64,000 bases of DNA. Origin: Prevotella sp. (lineage in GTDB: Bacteria; Bacteroidota; Bacteroidia; Bacteroidales; Bacteroidaceae). The notes beneath the pieces are model-generated. The model did no database searches. It was not told where the DNA came from and saw only the letters and a list, made by a program, of their open reading frames with translations. This document shows, piece by piece, positions 8,959 through 17,694 of this stretch; positions within the stretch are counted from its first letter, which is position 1, and the number at the start of each line of letters is the position of its first letter. The position numbers and the translations under genes were made by a program. The stretch covers positions 1-64,000 of the forward strand of contig JAFUFD010000004.1 in the NCBI GenBank assembly GCA_017470055.1. The letters run 5' to 3'.

Positions 8959-9816
8959 TTAATGTTCGCGCATGAGAATACATGCCCAATGGTTGTCTTC
9001 CCACTGGTTGCGGAGAGTCAATCCGAGTTCTTGTCCTTTTGCCTCAAGCAAGGGGATGTCCTCCGTATAGAAACCACTCATGATGAGGGTAGCACCCTTC
9101 GCCATGACTTGTCGGAACCGTTCCATGTCCTGCAACAGGATATTACGGTTGATATTCGCCAAGACGTAGTCGAAACGCTCTTGGACGGAGTCGAGTAGGG
9201 AGGCGTCTCCACAGAGGATAGTCATGCGACTGTCTACCTGATTAATGATTGCGTTATGGCGGGTGTTATCTGCGCTCCATTCGTCTATGTCATAGGCTGT
9301 TACACATTCCGCTCCAAGTTTTAGTGCGGCTATTCCCAAGATACCAGTCCCGCATCCTGCGTCTAATATCTTCTTTCCTTGTAGTGGTTCGTTGAGGAGA
9401 GCAGAACAAATCATTCTGGTAGTCTCATGCGTTCCCGTTCCAAAGGCAAGGTGTGCATCTATTTCAATGGACAAAGGACAGTGTTGATTCTCAGGCAGAT
9501 GTCTTCCATCGTGGATGACCATCTTACCGTTAGCAATGACGATAGGCTCAAAACCCTCTTGTTCCCATTGCTCATTCCAGTCTTTATCCTCTGCCTCTTC
9601 CACCTTATATGTAATATGGGTACCTGCTATGGGAAAATAAGCGATGGTCTGATCCAAAGCCTCTTGGTCGAAAAGCAATTGCTGTACGTAGCCTTTCAGT
9701 CCGTCGTCCGTCTCCTCAAAAGTCTCGAACCCCACCTCTCCTGCCATTGCCGCTAAGATGTCACGGGCGTCTTGTGTGGCTGGTTGAATATTGAAAATAA
9801 CCTCGTAATACTTCAT
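8959..9816 (-). CDS. prmA: Ribosomal protein L11 methyltransferase
   Basis: A 285-aa SAM-dependent methyltransferase that trimethylates lysines and the N-terminus of ribosomal protein L11. The N-terminal substrate-recognition domain covers about residues 1-95; the class I methyltransferase fold follows, with LAFGTGTHETT and DAGCGTGILGIAALKLGA (SAM site) and the NPPF-equivalent YVLANINRNIL. Length fits the family. A -7 box on the minus strand at 9837-9844 precedes it, so it has its own promoter; the gap to serS is 85 nt and includes the serS promoter. Confidence 0.95.
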   Translation of the reverse strand: MKYYEVIFNIQPATQDARDILAAMAGEVGFETFEETDDGLKGYVQQLLFDQEALDQTIAYFPIAGTHITYKVEEAEDKDWNEQWEQEGFEPIVIANGKMVIHDGRHLPENQHCPLSIEIDAHLAFGTGTHETTRMICSALLNEPLQGKKILDAGCGTGILGIAALKLGAECVTAYDIDEWSADNTRHNAIINQVDSRMTILCGDASLLDSVQERFDYVLANINRNILLQDMERFRQVMAKGATLIMSGFYTEDIPLLEAKGQELGLTLRNQWEDNHWACILMREH

Positions 9817-9836
9817 GTTGTGTTAAAAATTTAGTG

Positions 9837-9844
9837 CAAAATTA
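9837..9844 (-). promoter_or_regulatory. -7 promoter box upstream of prmA
   Basis: TAATTTTG on the minus strand, 20 nt upstream of the prmA ATG. No clear -33 TTTG at the expected distance; that region is occupied by the inverted repeat at 9852-9888. Confidence 0.45.
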
Positions 9845-9851
9845 CAAAAAA

Positions 9852-9888
9852 TAGGGAAAAACCTATCTCAGTTTAGGGTTTTTCCCTA
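9852..9888. promoter_or_regulatory. 12-bp perfect inverted repeat between divergent promoters
   Basis: TAGGGAAAAACC at 9852-9863 pairs exactly with GGTTTTTCCCTA at 9877-9888 around a 13-nt spacer. Its right arm runs into the plus-strand -7 box TAATTTTG (9887-9894). A dyad in this place could be an operator acting on prmA and the gene at 9938; a hairpin acting as terminator is also possible, but it sits upstream of both genes. Confidence 0.45.
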
Positions 9889-9918
9889 ATTTTGCAATGA
9901 AAATCATTGTATTTTTGC
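9887..9918 (+). promoter_or_regulatory. Two -7 boxes upstream of the Gly/Tyr-rich protein gene
   Basis: TAATTTTG at 9887-9894 and TATTTTTG at 9911-9918 both match TAnnTTTG. The second would start RNA shortly before the ATG at 9938. Neither has a TTTG at ideal -33 spacing. Confidence 0.4.
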
Positions 9919-9937
9919 AACGTGAAACTATAAAAAG

Positions 9938-10798
9938 ATGGAAATGAAGATGAAAAAGTTAGTTCTACTCTCAGTCCTCTTAGGAGCCATGCCCATCACT
10001 ATGATGGCACAGGACGACGACCTCTACTTCGTACCTACGAAGGAGAACGTGGCTAAGGATGCCGAGAAGTATGGGATGCCTACCAACACTTACTATGCAG
10101 GCAGTACACGTAGCGCTGACGAATATAACCGCCGTGCGTGGAGCCGTGTAGCCCCTATTGATTCTGCGGGCAATGATATCATCGACTTCTCAGCGGAGCG
10201 TGGTGTTTATCCAGACTCTGCCTATAGCGATGCTACCGATTATGAGTACACTCGCAGGATGAGTCGTTTCGACGACTATTCCCCCAGTGTGGCTTATTGG
10301 GAGGGCTATCGTGACGGCAGATGGATGTCTCCGTGGTATTACAACAGTTACTACAGTTGGTACGATCCTTGGTATTATGATCCTTGGTACTATGGCGGCT
10401 ATTATGGTGGCTACTATGGTTACTACGGATGGTATTCTCCTTATTATACTGGTTGGTATTCTCCTTGGCGCTATCGTTATGGCTATTGGGGTGGCTATTA
10501 TGCTCCACGTTATTATACAGGCTACAGAGGTACGGGTGCCCGTTGGAGTCGTGCAGGCGTCTCCCACCATAAGTATTCCACGACCAACCATCGTTATGAT
10601 AATACTGGTACTTCTCGCAGTTATGGCACTCGCAATTATAGTAATAACAGCAGAAGCCTTGGTGGTTACCGCTCCAATAGTTCTACTCGCAGCAGCAATA
10701 GCGGCGGCTCCTTCGGTGGAGGCAACCGTGGCGGCAGCGTCGGAGGCGGTGGCGGTCGCTCAACAGGTGGCGGACACAGTTATGGTGGACGAAGATAG
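9938..10798 (+). CDS. Exported Gly/Tyr/Trp/Ser-rich protein, function unknown
   Basis: 286 aa with an N-terminal signal peptide (KKLVLLSVLLGAMPITMMAQ, cleavage after AQ). Residues 25-120 look ordinary and acidic. Residues 125-190 are dominated by Y, W and G in short repeats (YYSWYDPWYYDPWYYGGYY). The C-terminal 90 residues are rich in S, N, G and R and end in GGG and GGR runs. Such low-complexity aromatic/glycine tracts occur in surface-adhesive or fibre-like exported proteins; no enzyme motif is seen. It is 41 nt upstream of a FadL-type porin gene in the same direction, so an outer-membrane-associated role is a reasonable inference. The start could also be the ATG at 9950. Confidence 0.6.
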   Translation: MEMKMKKLVLLSVLLGAMPITMMAQDDDLYFVPTKENVAKDAEKYGMPTNTYYAGSTRSADEYNRRAWSRVAPIDSAGNDIIDFSAERGVYPDSAYSDATDYEYTRRMSRFDDYSPSVAYWEGYRDGRWMSPWYYNSYYSWYDPWYYDPWYYGGYYGGYYGYYGWYSPYYTGWYSPWRYRYGYWGGYYAPRYYTGYRGTGARWSRAGVSHHKYSTTNHRYDNTGTSRSYGTRNYSNNSRSLGGYRSNSSTRSSNSGGSFGGGNRGGSVGGGGGRSTGGGHSYGGRR

Positions 10799-10839
10799 TT
10801 CATAGTTTATAGTTCATAATTCATAGTTAGATTATAGAT

Positions 10840-12393
10840 ATGATGAAGAAGATATATTCAATGGCTGCAATGGCAATGGTTGCCATGCAACTGCAGGCAC
10901 AGCCTGCCACACAAGACACGTATGTTGGGGCTTCATTGGCGACAGAGGACCTGAATGGTACCGCTCGTTATGTGGGTATGGGTGGTGCGATGGATGCCTT
11001 AGGGGCTGACATTTCGACGATGGGCTCCAATCCTGCTGGTATCGGACTGTTCCGTAAAGGACAGGTCTCTGCCTCACTGAGCGTCAACTCACAGGAGGAT
11101 GGCAAGTCTTTCCAGAATGGTAGCAAGACACACGTCTCTTTCGACCAGATTGGTATTGTCTTCGCCACACAGTCTGGCAAGACCAGTTTCCTCAACTTCG
11201 GTTTCAACTACCATAAGAGCCGTAACTTCAATCATGTGCTCTCCGCAGCGAATGCGCTGAGAGGGTCATCACAGAGTTCCCAGCCTGTCGTCAAGGATGG
11301 TGAAGGACTTTTTGACACCCCTGCATGGTCTCAACTCGACGATCTCTATTATGGTAATATGCTTTATGATAGGGAGACGGGTATGATTTACAGTTATGAG
11401 GGCAACAACTACGAGTTCGATCGTGCCAACACAGGTTACATTGGTGAGTACGACTTCAATATCAGTGGTAATATCAAGAATCGCTTGTACCTGGGCTTGA
11501 CCATTGGTGTACATAATGTCCATTACAAGAACTATAGTGAGTATTATGAGACACTTAATAGTGACTACGTGACTGATGTGCTGATTTCCGATAACCATCA
11601 GATCACTGGTTATGGCTATAACGTCAAGGCTGGTTTGATCTTCCGTCCCATCGAGGAGTCTCCCTTCCGCATTGGTGTGTCTGTTGCCACTCCTACCTTC
11701 TATAAGTTGACGACAGACAACTATACGACCATTGGTACGAATGTGGATTACACTGCTGCAAAGGAGGATTTCCGCTTCAACACTCCTTGGAAGTTTGGAC
11801 TGAGTCTCGGACATACGGTGGGCAATTACCTCGCTTTAGGTGCCGTCTATGAGTATGCCGACTATGGCTCCTGCGATATGCGCACCATCGATGAGAGTTA
11901 TTATGAATATGATTACTATTACGGTGATTATGGGTATTACGAGAACAGTTCCAGTGACAATGCGATGAAGCGTCATACGGAGAAAACCCTGAAGGGTGTG
12001 TCCACCTTGAAACTCGGTGGTGAGTTCAAGGTCGACAAGAACATTGCGCTTCGCTTAGGCTACAACTACGTATCGCCGATGTATCAGGAGAATGGTGTTC
12101 GTGACCAGACCATACAGTCGCCTGGTGTCTACTACGCCTCTACCACCCATTACATCAACTGGAAGGATACAAATCGCATCACGGCAGGTGTCGGTTTCTC
12201 GTTCGACAAGTTCCGTCTCGACCTCGCCTATCAGTACAGTTCTCGTAAGGGAGACTTCTATCCCTTCATGCCAAATCTGTCGACGACTTATGTGGATGAC
12301 GACGGACCATTCAATCTTACCAACACCTGTGAGAAGGTTAGTGTAAAGGACAACCGCCATCAGATTCAGGCATCGCTGGTATATTCCTTCTGA
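10840..12393 (+). CDS. OmpP1/FadL-family outer membrane protein
   Basis: The 517-aa product begins with a signal peptide (MMKKIYSMAAMAMVAMQLQA) and has the FadL-family N-terminal block TARYVGMGGAMDALGADIS followed by the NPAG motif (MGSNPAGIGLF). The rest alternates short beta-strand-like segments rich in Y, N, G and aromatics and ends in LVYSF with a C-terminal aromatic residue, as outer membrane barrels do. FadL proteins take up long-chain fatty acids or other hydrophobic molecules; the substrate here is unknown. It follows the Gly/Tyr-rich gene after a short AT-rich spacer of tagtt/catag motifs. Confidence 0.85.
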   Translation: MMKKIYSMAAMAMVAMQLQAQPATQDTYVGASLATEDLNGTARYVGMGGAMDALGADISTMGSNPAGIGLFRKGQVSASLSVNSQEDGKSFQNGSKTHVSFDQIGIVFATQSGKTSFLNFGFNYHKSRNFNHVLSAANALRGSSQSSQPVVKDGEGLFDTPAWSQLDDLYYGNMLYDRETGMIYSYEGNNYEFDRANTGYIGEYDFNISGNIKNRLYLGLTIGVHNVHYKNYSEYYETLNSDYVTDVLISDNHQITGYGYNVKAGLIFRPIEESPFRIGVSVATPTFYKLTTDNYTTIGTNVDYTAAKEDFRFNTPWKFGLSLGHTVGNYLALGAVYEYADYGSCDMRTIDESYYEYDYYYGDYGYYENSSSDNAMKRHTEKTLKGVSTLKLGGEFKVDKNIALRLGYNYVSPMYQENGVRDQTIQSPGVYYASTTHYINWKDTNRITAGVGFSFDKFRLDLAYQYSSRKGDFYPFMPNLSTTYVDDDGPFNLTNTCEKVSVKDNRHQIQASLVYSF

Positions 12394-12423
12394 TTCTATT
12401 AGCATTCTTTAACTAAAATACTT

Positions 12424-12454
12424 GTCAGGTGTCCCATACTTTGGGACACCTGAC
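12424..12454. terminator. 13-bp perfect hairpin after the FadL-type gene
   Basis: GTCAGGTGTCCCA pairs with TGGGACACCTGAC around a 5-nt loop, 30 nt after the FadL gene stop. The downstream bases are only mildly T-rich (GTTTACTTTTG) and contain the next promoter box. Likely the 3' hairpin of the FadL transcript. Confidence 0.55.
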
Positions 12455-12457
12455 GTT

Positions 12458-12465
12458 TACTTTTG
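12458..12465 (+). promoter_or_regulatory. -7 promoter box before the 61-aa ORF
   Basis: TACTTTTG matches TAnnTTTG exactly and lies 38 nt before the ATG at 12504. No well-spaced -33 box. Confidence 0.4.
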
Positions 12466-12503
12466 TACCCGCTAACATGTTTAACAGATAAAAGTAAAGA
12501 CGT

Positions 12504-12689
12504 ATGGACAAGCGTATATATCAATTCCTCGACAAACTCTTCTGTTTCGCAGAGAAAGTCGCCAAAAAGTTTGACTCTCCGACTGAGGCCCCCATCACAA
12601 GTCCCTCTACCAGAGAGCCAGAACCTCCTCAACCTACCATTCGTTTCTCCAACGAGGACCAAATGGTGGAGGGAGAGTTGTTTCAATAA
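12504..12689 (+). CDS. Small hypothetical protein, 61 aa
   Basis: Starts MDKRIYQFLDKLFCFAEKVA, an amphipathic helix, then a Pro/Thr/Ser/Glu-rich tail ending EGELFQ. Support: a TAnnTTTG box 38 nt upstream, just after the FadL hairpin, and a composition unlike random frames (basic helix then acidic tail). No recognised family and no strong ribosome-binding site, which is common in Bacteroidetes. Confidence 0.4.
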   Translation: MDKRIYQFLDKLFCFAEKVAKKFDSPTEAPITSPSTREPEPPQPTIRFSNEDQMVEGELFQ

Positions 12690-12728
12690 AAATAACGGAA
12701 TAAAGGTGGAAGGTAGAATTATTATTTG

Positions 12729-12736
12729 TATCTTTG
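12729..12736 (+). promoter_or_regulatory. -7 promoter box upstream of a structured intergenic stretch
   Basis: TATCTTTG matches TAnnTTTG. Only an 11-codon ORF (starting MKMIKTT, 12778-12813) follows before the inverted repeats at 12805-12944, so the product is probably RNA. Confidence 0.4.
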
Positions 12737-12742
12737 CCAAAA

Positions 12743-12960
12743 GAAGTTAGCGTAAGCAATATTCGACAATAAGAACAATGAAAATGATTAAGACAACAAG
12801 GGACAGGATCTGAAGAAGAATATAACGATATAAATATACAGGTAATTAAACGATGAGGGGGGCAACACCTCCTCATCGTGTATATCCTTGTTGTATCGGA
12901 AGACCGACTCTAATAAGTTATCGTTATATTCTTCTTTAAATCCTGCTAATTATTCGTAAG
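12743..12960 (+). ncRNA. Candidate structured RNA with long terminal stem
   Basis: Downstream of the box at 12729 lie nested inverted repeats. The outer arms AGGAT + 12812-12830 and 12919-12937 + ATCCT match over 18 of 19 bases plus the 5-base ends. Inside are ACGATGAGG (12850-12858) with CCTCATCGT (12871-12879), flanked by ATATAC/GTATAT, and a small TCGG-AAGA-CCGA hairpin. A long rod with an internal open region and a side hairpin resembles 6S-like RNAs in outline; a MITE-like element is an alternative, though no target-site duplication is seen. The ends are approximate. Confidence 0.35.
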
Positions 12961-12988
12961 TAATTGATACACTGTGTGTCAAGACGTT

Positions 12989-13114
12989 TTCCGTCACTAA
13001 AGCCTCCGATAGTAAAGACAAAACCCTTCCATCATTGACATGAGAGTCTCCCATCATCCATTGAAGACTATCCGCTCCTCAATCGGAGACATAACAGTTT
13101 TGCAGTGGAGGCTT
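12989..13114 (-). repeat. Dispersed repeat, copy 1, probably transcribed on the minus strand
   Basis: This stretch shares long identical blocks with 52833-52945: TTCCGTCACTAAAGCCTCCG at the left end, then AAGACA, CCTTCCATC, GACATGAGAGT, CCATT, and the right-end GTGGAGGCTT. The ends form an inverted pair AAGCCTCC (13000-13007) / GGAGGCTT (13107-13114). In this copy a second pair, CCTTCCATCA (13025-13034) and TGATGGAAGG (13124-13133), crosses the first, a pseudoknot-like arrangement. A full minus-strand promoter at 13172-13203 reads into it. It has no convincing ORF. Confidence 0.6.
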
Positions 13115-13171
13115 ATTAACACGTGATGGAAGGCATCAAAACCAAAGAACACTGATACCCTGAACATGATG

Positions 13172-13203
13172 CAAAGGTACGCAAAAGACTTTTTCTATGC
13201 AAA
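13172..13203 (-). promoter_or_regulatory. Promoter TTTG-N20-TACCTTTG reading into dispersed repeat copy 1
   Basis: On the minus strand TTTG (13200-13203) is followed after exactly 20 nt by TACCTTTG (13172-13179), a perfect Bacteroidetes promoter. The predicted start is about 13165-13168 and no ORF of note follows, which supports a non-coding transcript. Confidence 0.6.
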
Positions 13204-13299
13204 GGGGGTAACCATTCCGTATTCCTCAAAACCGCATTCCAATGCTTCCCATCGCTAAAAATTTAACAATAATTCGCAAATTCTGATAGCCACAGGCTT

Positions 13300-13331
13300 T
13301 GCAACCTTTTTGAGGTTGTCATAAGGTTGCA
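13300..13331. repeat. Inverted repeat TGCAACCTT / AAGGTTGCA
   Basis: A 9-bp perfect inverted repeat immediately to the left of the 21-bp tandem array, with an inner AACCT/AGGTT pair. Possible structural boundary of the array. Confidence 0.35.
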
Positions 13332-13337
13332 GTTCTA

Positions 13338-13484
13338 CGTGAGGAGGCTGGTATTTCTCGTGAGGAGGCTGCTCGTTTTCGTAAGGAGCCTTCTCATTTC
13401 CGTGAGGAGGCTGGTAATTTCCGTGAGGAGGCTGGTAATTTCCGTGAGGAGGCTGGTATTTCTCATGAGGAGCCTTCTCACGGA
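13338..13484 (+). repeat. 21-bp tandem repeat array, 7 units, intergenic
   Basis: Seven consecutive units of exactly 21 bp (starts 13338, 13359, 13380, 13401, 13422, 13443, 13464) with consensus CGTGAGGAGGCTGGTAATTTC; units 4 and 5 are nearly identical, and units 3 and 7 carry GGAGCCTTCTCA. Because 21 is a multiple of three, frames stay open across the array and encode heptads (for example EEAGNFR), but no start codon feeds the frame matching the HU-LysM gene. The unit is related to the array at 49196-49321. Confidence 0.85.
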
Positions 13485-13572
13485 AGGAACCCCCTACATC
13501 CTCCTTTCGGAGCCCGTACCTTCATAGAATGTCGCAAAAAAGGATTTCGCAAAATCTACTCCTATACTCCCT

Positions 13573-16029
13573 TTACTCCTTAGGTTCTTCCGCCATTTGT
13601 GGTTGACTGTGGATGGGAGTCGGAGAGGCATTAGGTGTTGTCGACTCTGGTGCGTCGGGAGAAACTTCCTGTCCCTCGGCTACGGGGATATCGGCATGAT
13701 GGATGCTGTCGACAGCAAGGGAGTCGGAATCGGAGGGAACCTTGAAATAGCCTCCGCAGCCATAGGCTGCCATTGTTGCATCGATGCCCGCAGGAACCGT
13801 GAACTTCATGCGATACTGTTTAAAAGCGGGGTCGCCAAGGACGAGTTCCAGGAAGTTACCGCATACGGGGAGTGCCGTACGGTTGCCCTGTCCTAACTGT
13901 CCTGTGCGGAAATGGATGCAGCGATACTCACCACCAACCCAGGAGCCAACGACCAGTTTCGGGGTAGTACCGATAAACCAAGCGTCAGAGTGGTTGTTGG
14001 ATGTTCCCGTCTTACCGCCAAAGTCGGTGTCGTTCAGGTATTTGCTGACGAAGCGATAGAGGGCACTGCTCGTGCCATGCATACCTCCCTGTAGGAGTTG
14101 CTGTACGAAGAATGCGCTCTTGATGGGCAGTGCCTGTTTCTCCTCACGATTGGCGGAGTTATAGATCTCGTTACCGTCACGGTCGAGGATGCGGGCAACG
14201 AGGACGGGCTCGTGCGCCTTACCGTCGTTGACGGGCGTGCAGTAGGCGTTGACCAGTTCGAGCAGACTGACATCACTGGAGCCCAAGGCGAGGGCAGGGG
14301 TGGGGTCGAGTTTGCTTTTGATACCCATGTCGTGTGCGGTCTTCACAATCTGCGGAATACCCACTTCCTGTCCGAGTTTCACGGCAACGGAGTTGATACT
14401 CATGGCAAAAGCCTGCTTCAGGGTGATGTTCGCATTCGAGAAGCGTCCGTCGGCATTGGTAGGAGCCCATAGCACCTCTTTCTTTTGCTTGGCATCATAG
14501 ACCTTCATCGAGAAATAGGAGTCCTGACGGGTGTCGCAAGGTGTGATACCTTGGTTCATAGCCTCGGCATAGACAAAGAGTTTGAAGGTGGAGCCAGGTT
14601 GTCGCATTGCCGTTACCTTGTCGTATTTCCACGTCTGGAAATCGAGGTCGCCGACCCACGCCTTCACATGTCCCGTCTGCGGTTCGATGGCTACCAGTCC
14701 GCAGTGCATGAAACGCTCCATGTAGCGGATGCTGTCGAGGGTCGACATCTCTTTCTCGATGAAACCCTCCTCATAGTCGAAGAGTTTGACGTTATGGGGC
14801 TTGTTCAGGTAATAGTCGATGGAGTCCTGGTTGGCGTTATATTTCTGCGACAGGTATTTATAATAAGGTAACTTCTTGGCGAGGTCCTCAATGAAGTGGG
14901 GAATCTCCTGCTGACGCTCGTCACGCCACGGATTCATGCCCAGCCAGTGGTTGTCGAAACTCTTCTGGATAATCCTCATCTGTTTGGTGACAGCCTCCTC
15001 GGCATATTTCTGCATTCGTGTGTCGAGGGTGGTATATATCTTCAGACCGTCCCGATAGAGGTCTACGTCATTCTCGTTGCACCACTGCTGCAGTTCCGTC
15101 TTGACCGCCTCGCGGAAGTAGAGCGCCTGACCGTCGTAGTTGTTCTCCACGCTATAGTCGAGGTCGATGGGCTTCAGTTTCAGTGTGTCGAAAGCCTCTT
15201 GGGTGATATCCTTGTGGTTAAGCATGTTGTTGAGCACCACATTACGCCTGCTGAAGGAGTTCTTGGGATTGATGCGCGGATTATAATAGGTGGTAGCCTT
15301 CAGCAGTCCCACGAGGATGGCGCACTGGTCGGGAGTGAGGTTGTTGGGTGTCGTCCCGAAGTACGTCTTTGCCGCCGTCTTGATGCCATAGGCGTTAGAG
15401 CCGAAGTCCACGGTGTTAGCATACATCGTCAGGATCTCCTTCTTGGTGAAAAACATCTCCAGTTTGACAGCCGTTATCCACTCCTTGCTCTTCATGATGA
15501 GCATCTTGACACCTGGAATATACCCCAGCAGACCAGTAGAGTATTCCGTGCGGACACGGAACATATTCTTAACCAACTGCTGCGTGATAGTGGAGGCACC
15601 ACGTGCGTCATGGTGCACCACGAAATCCTTGAAGGCGGCAAACACACCTTGGAAGTCGATACCGAAATGAAGGAAATAACGCTCGTCCTCGGTGTCGATA
15701 AGGGCTCGCCAGAAAACAGGGTTTACCTCGTCGAAGGTAACAGGGGTGCGGTTCTCGCTGAAATACTTGCCAATCAGTACGTTGTCGGCACTGTACAACT
15801 CAGATGCCTGTGTCGTCTTGGGGTGCATGATGGAACTCATGCTGGGCGACTTGCCGAACAGCCAGAGGAAATTGATGTCCACCAGAAAGAGGTAGAGAAG
15901 GAAAGCGACAATGAATGAGGCGAAGCCAACACCTATCTTCGTATACCATTTGCGTCCTTGATACAAACCTTTATACCACTGCCACCCTTTGCGAGGTGCC
16001 TGACAAATCTTTTCTACGTACTTATTCAT
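13573..16029 (-). CDS. Penicillin-binding protein 1A (bifunctional transglycosylase/transpeptidase)
   Basis: An 818-aa class A PBP that polymerises and crosslinks peptidoglycan. Short cytoplasmic N-terminus, one membrane anchor (about residues 32-55), GT51 domain with [12 protein letters not shown] and [14 protein letters not shown] (catalytic Glu in EDERF-type motif), then the transpeptidase domain with SxxK in [12 protein letters not shown], SxN in SINSVAVKL and KTG in [15 protein letters not shown]. The C-terminal tail is acidic and Pro/Ser-rich. Its start overlaps the miaA stop by 8 nt, so it is the last gene of the lpxD-lpxC/fabZ-lpxA-miaA run. Confidence 0.95.
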   Translation of the reverse strand: MNKYVEKICQAPRKGWQWYKGLYQGRKWYTKIGVGFASFIVAFLLYLFLVDINFLWLFGKSPSMSSIMHPKTTQASELYSADNVLIGKYFSENRTPVTFDEVNPVFWRALIDTEDERYFLHFGIDFQGVFAAFKDFVVHHDARGASTITQQLVKNMFRVRTEYSTGLLGYIPGVKMLIMKSKEWITAVKLEMFFTKKEILTMYANTVDFGSNAYGIKTAAKTYFGTTPNNLTPDQCAILVGLLKATTYYNPRINPKNSFSRRNVVLNNMLNHKDITQEAFDTLKLKPIDLDYSVENNYDGQALYFREAVKTELQQWCNENDVDLYRDGLKIYTTLDTRMQKYAEEAVTKQMRIIQKSFDNHWLGMNPWRDERQQEIPHFIEDLAKKLPYYKYLSQKYNANQDSIDYYLNKPHNVKLFDYEEGFIEKEMSTLDSIRYMERFMHCGLVAIEPQTGHVKAWVGDLDFQTWKYDKVTAMRQPGSTFKLFVYAEAMNQGITPCDTRQDSYFSMKVYDAKQKKEVLWAPTNADGRFSNANITLKQAFAMSINSVAVKLGQEVGIPQIVKTAHDMGIKSKLDPTPALALGSSDVSLLELVNAYCTPVNDGKAHEPVLVARILDRDGNEIYNSANREEKQALPIKSAFFVQQLLQGGMHGTSSALYRFVSKYLNDTDFGGKTGTSNNHSDAWFIGTTPKLVVGSWVGGEYRCIHFRTGQLGQGNRTALPVCGNFLELVLGDPAFKQYRMKFTVPAGIDATMAAYGCGGYFKVPSDSDSLAVDSIHHADIPVAEGQEVSPDAPESTTPNASPTPIHSQPQMAEEPKE

Positions 16030-16915
16030 ATTGCGATATATACTTCAAGATGTGTTCTTTTTGTTCTGGATGAAACCACTGCATCTGCTCGTCACGCTTA
16101 AACCATGTGAGTTGCTTGCGGGCATATCGGCGGGTGTTCCCCTTGATGCGCTCCACTGCCTCGTCGAGCGTCCATCTGCCATCGAGATAGGCGAACATCT
16201 CCTTATAGCCTACCGTGTTGAGCGCATTGTTCGTCCGTTTGTCTATCAACGACCGTGCCTCGTCGAGGAGTCCGTCAGCCATCATCTGGTCGACACGCTG
16301 ATTGATACGCTGGTAGAGTTCTTCCCGTTCCCTGTTGAGTCCGATTCTTACGATGCGGAACGGTCTTTCCTTCTTCTCCTGCTTGCGGAACGACGTATAG
16401 GTCTGACCTGTCTGATAGCAGATCTCCAACGCATGGATCACTCGTCGGTAGTTCTTACGGTCGACAATAGCATAATGCTCAGGGTCGAGTCGCCTCAGAT
16501 CCTCGCATAGCGCCTCAAGTCCCTCTTGCTGATAGCGTCGCTTCATCTCCTCACGGATGTCGTCCCTGATGGTGGGGATGTCGTCGATGCCATTGCATAC
16601 CGCATCAATATACATCATGCTGCCTCCTGTCAGCAGTTGGATGGGGGAGTGCTGAAACTGCTCTTCCAGTAACTGCAGCACGTCCTGCTCGTACATCGAG
16701 GCATTATAATAGTCGTCAATGCCGATGCTCCCTACGAAATAATGCTTCACGGCACTCTGTTGCTCTGCCGTTGGCGTCGCTGTCCCGATACGGAGTTCCC
16801 TATAGATCTGTCGGGAGTCCGCATTGATGATGGGAATGCCATAGTGTCGTGCTATGTCAATACACAGTGCTGTCTTGCCGACCGCTGTAGGACCCGTGAT
16901 GACAATAAGCGTCAT
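16022..16915 (-). CDS. miaA: tRNA dimethylallyltransferase
   Basis: 297 aa; transfers a dimethylallyl group to N6 of A37 in tRNAs reading UNN codons. P-loop [10 protein letters not shown] at the N-terminus, the DSRQIYREL loop and the [18 protein letters not shown] block are typical; [13 protein letters not shown] near the C-terminus is the family signature. Its ATG shares one base with the lpxA stop (TAATG), so the genes are translationally coupled. Confidence 0.96.
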   Translation of the reverse strand: MTLIVITGPTAVGKTALCIDIARHYGIPIINADSRQIYRELRIGTATPTAEQQSAVKHYFVGSIGIDDYYNASMYEQDVLQLLEEQFQHSPIQLLTGGSMMYIDAVCNGIDDIPTIRDDIREEMKRRYQQEGLEALCEDLRRLDPEHYAIVDRKNYRRVIHALEICYQTGQTYTSFRKQEKKERPFRIVRIGLNREREELYQRINQRVDQMMADGLLDEARSLIDKRTNNALNTVGYKEMFAYLDGRWTLDEAVERIKGNTRRYARKQLTWFKRDEQMQWFHPEQKEHILKYISQYE

Positions 16916-17688
16916 TATCTGATGACTCCGCGCTTGGAATTCTCGATAAACGAACAGATATACTCCACCTCCTTCGAGTCAGGATAGATGGCGCGAGCCT
17001 CGGCGATACCGTCTTTCAAAACTCCTTTAGAGTAGATGATGCGGTAGGCATCGTGGATCGCCTCTATCGTCTCATTGGAGAAACCACGGCGACGCAGACC
17101 AATCAGGTTGACACCCGCATAGCGCACAGGCTCTTTTCCCGCAATCACATAAGGGGGAATGTCCTGACTGGTGCGGGAGCCGCCTTGGAACATGATGTAA
17201 CTGCCCACACGGCAGAACTGGTGGAACAGACAGGTGGCGGAGATGATGGCATAGTCGTCGACCTCCACCTCCCCAGCGAACTTTGTCGAGTTGCCGATGA
17301 TACAGCCATTGCCGATCACGCAGTCATGAGCCACATGCATGTTCTCCATGAGCAGATTGCCGCTTCCGACCACCGTCTTACCCTTGGAGGCAGTGCCACG
17401 GCTGATGGTGACATTCTCACGGATAGAGTTGTTATCGCCTATCTCGCAAGTAGTCTCCTCGCCCTGAAACTTCAAGTCTTGTGGTTTGGTAGAGATACTG
17501 GCACCGGGAAAGAACTCGTTGTTATTGCCGATGCGAGCACCAAAGTGTACCGTCACATTGTTCAGGAACTTGTTGTTGTCGCCAATCACTACGTTCTTGT
17601 CTATCACACAGAAAGGTCCGATAATATTATTGTCGCCCAACTTTGCCTCGGGGTCAACAATAGCCATTGGATGTATTTGGTTTGCCAT
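16915..17688 (-). CDS. lpxA: UDP-N-acetylglucosamine acyltransferase LpxA
   Basis: 257-aa cytoplasmic acyltransferase, first step of lipid A synthesis. The N-terminal two thirds are hexapeptide repeats forming a left-handed beta helix ([35 protein letters not shown]). [16 protein letters not shown] carries the catalytic His region. The C-terminal helices ([20 protein letters not shown]) are LpxA-like. Start 6 nt after the lpxC/fabZ stop. Confidence 0.96.
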   Translation of the reverse strand: MANQIHPMAIVDPEAKLGDNNIIGPFCVIDKNVVIGDNNKFLNNVTVHFGARIGNNNEFFPGASISTKPQDLKFQGEETTCEIGDNNSIRENVTISRGTASKGKTVVGSGNLLMENMHVAHDCVIGNGCIIGNSTKFAGEVEVDDYAIISATCLFHQFCRVGSYIMFQGGSRTSQDIPPYVIAGKEPVRYAGVNLIGLRRRGFSNETIEAIHDAYRIIYSKGVLKDGIAEARAIYPDSKEVEYICSFIENSKRGVIR

Positions 17689-17694
17689 AGTTTT

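Noticed and set aside
10797..10840. Direct repeats of tagtt/catag before the FadL gene as regulatory sites
   Set aside because: Simple AT-rich spacer of a kind common between Bacteroidetes genes.
13338..13484. CRISPR array
   Set aside because: Units are contiguous 21-mers without unique spacers and there are no cas genes.
13327..13527. 66-aa frame across the 21-bp array encoding RRLVISV-like heptads
   Set aside because: A 21-bp period keeps several frames open by arithmetic alone; no promoter or RBS, and the frame differs from the one used in the HU-LysM gene.
14896..15918. Long plus-strand frame opposite PBP1A
   Set aside because: Antisense shadow of a gene with all catalytic motifs; no independent support.
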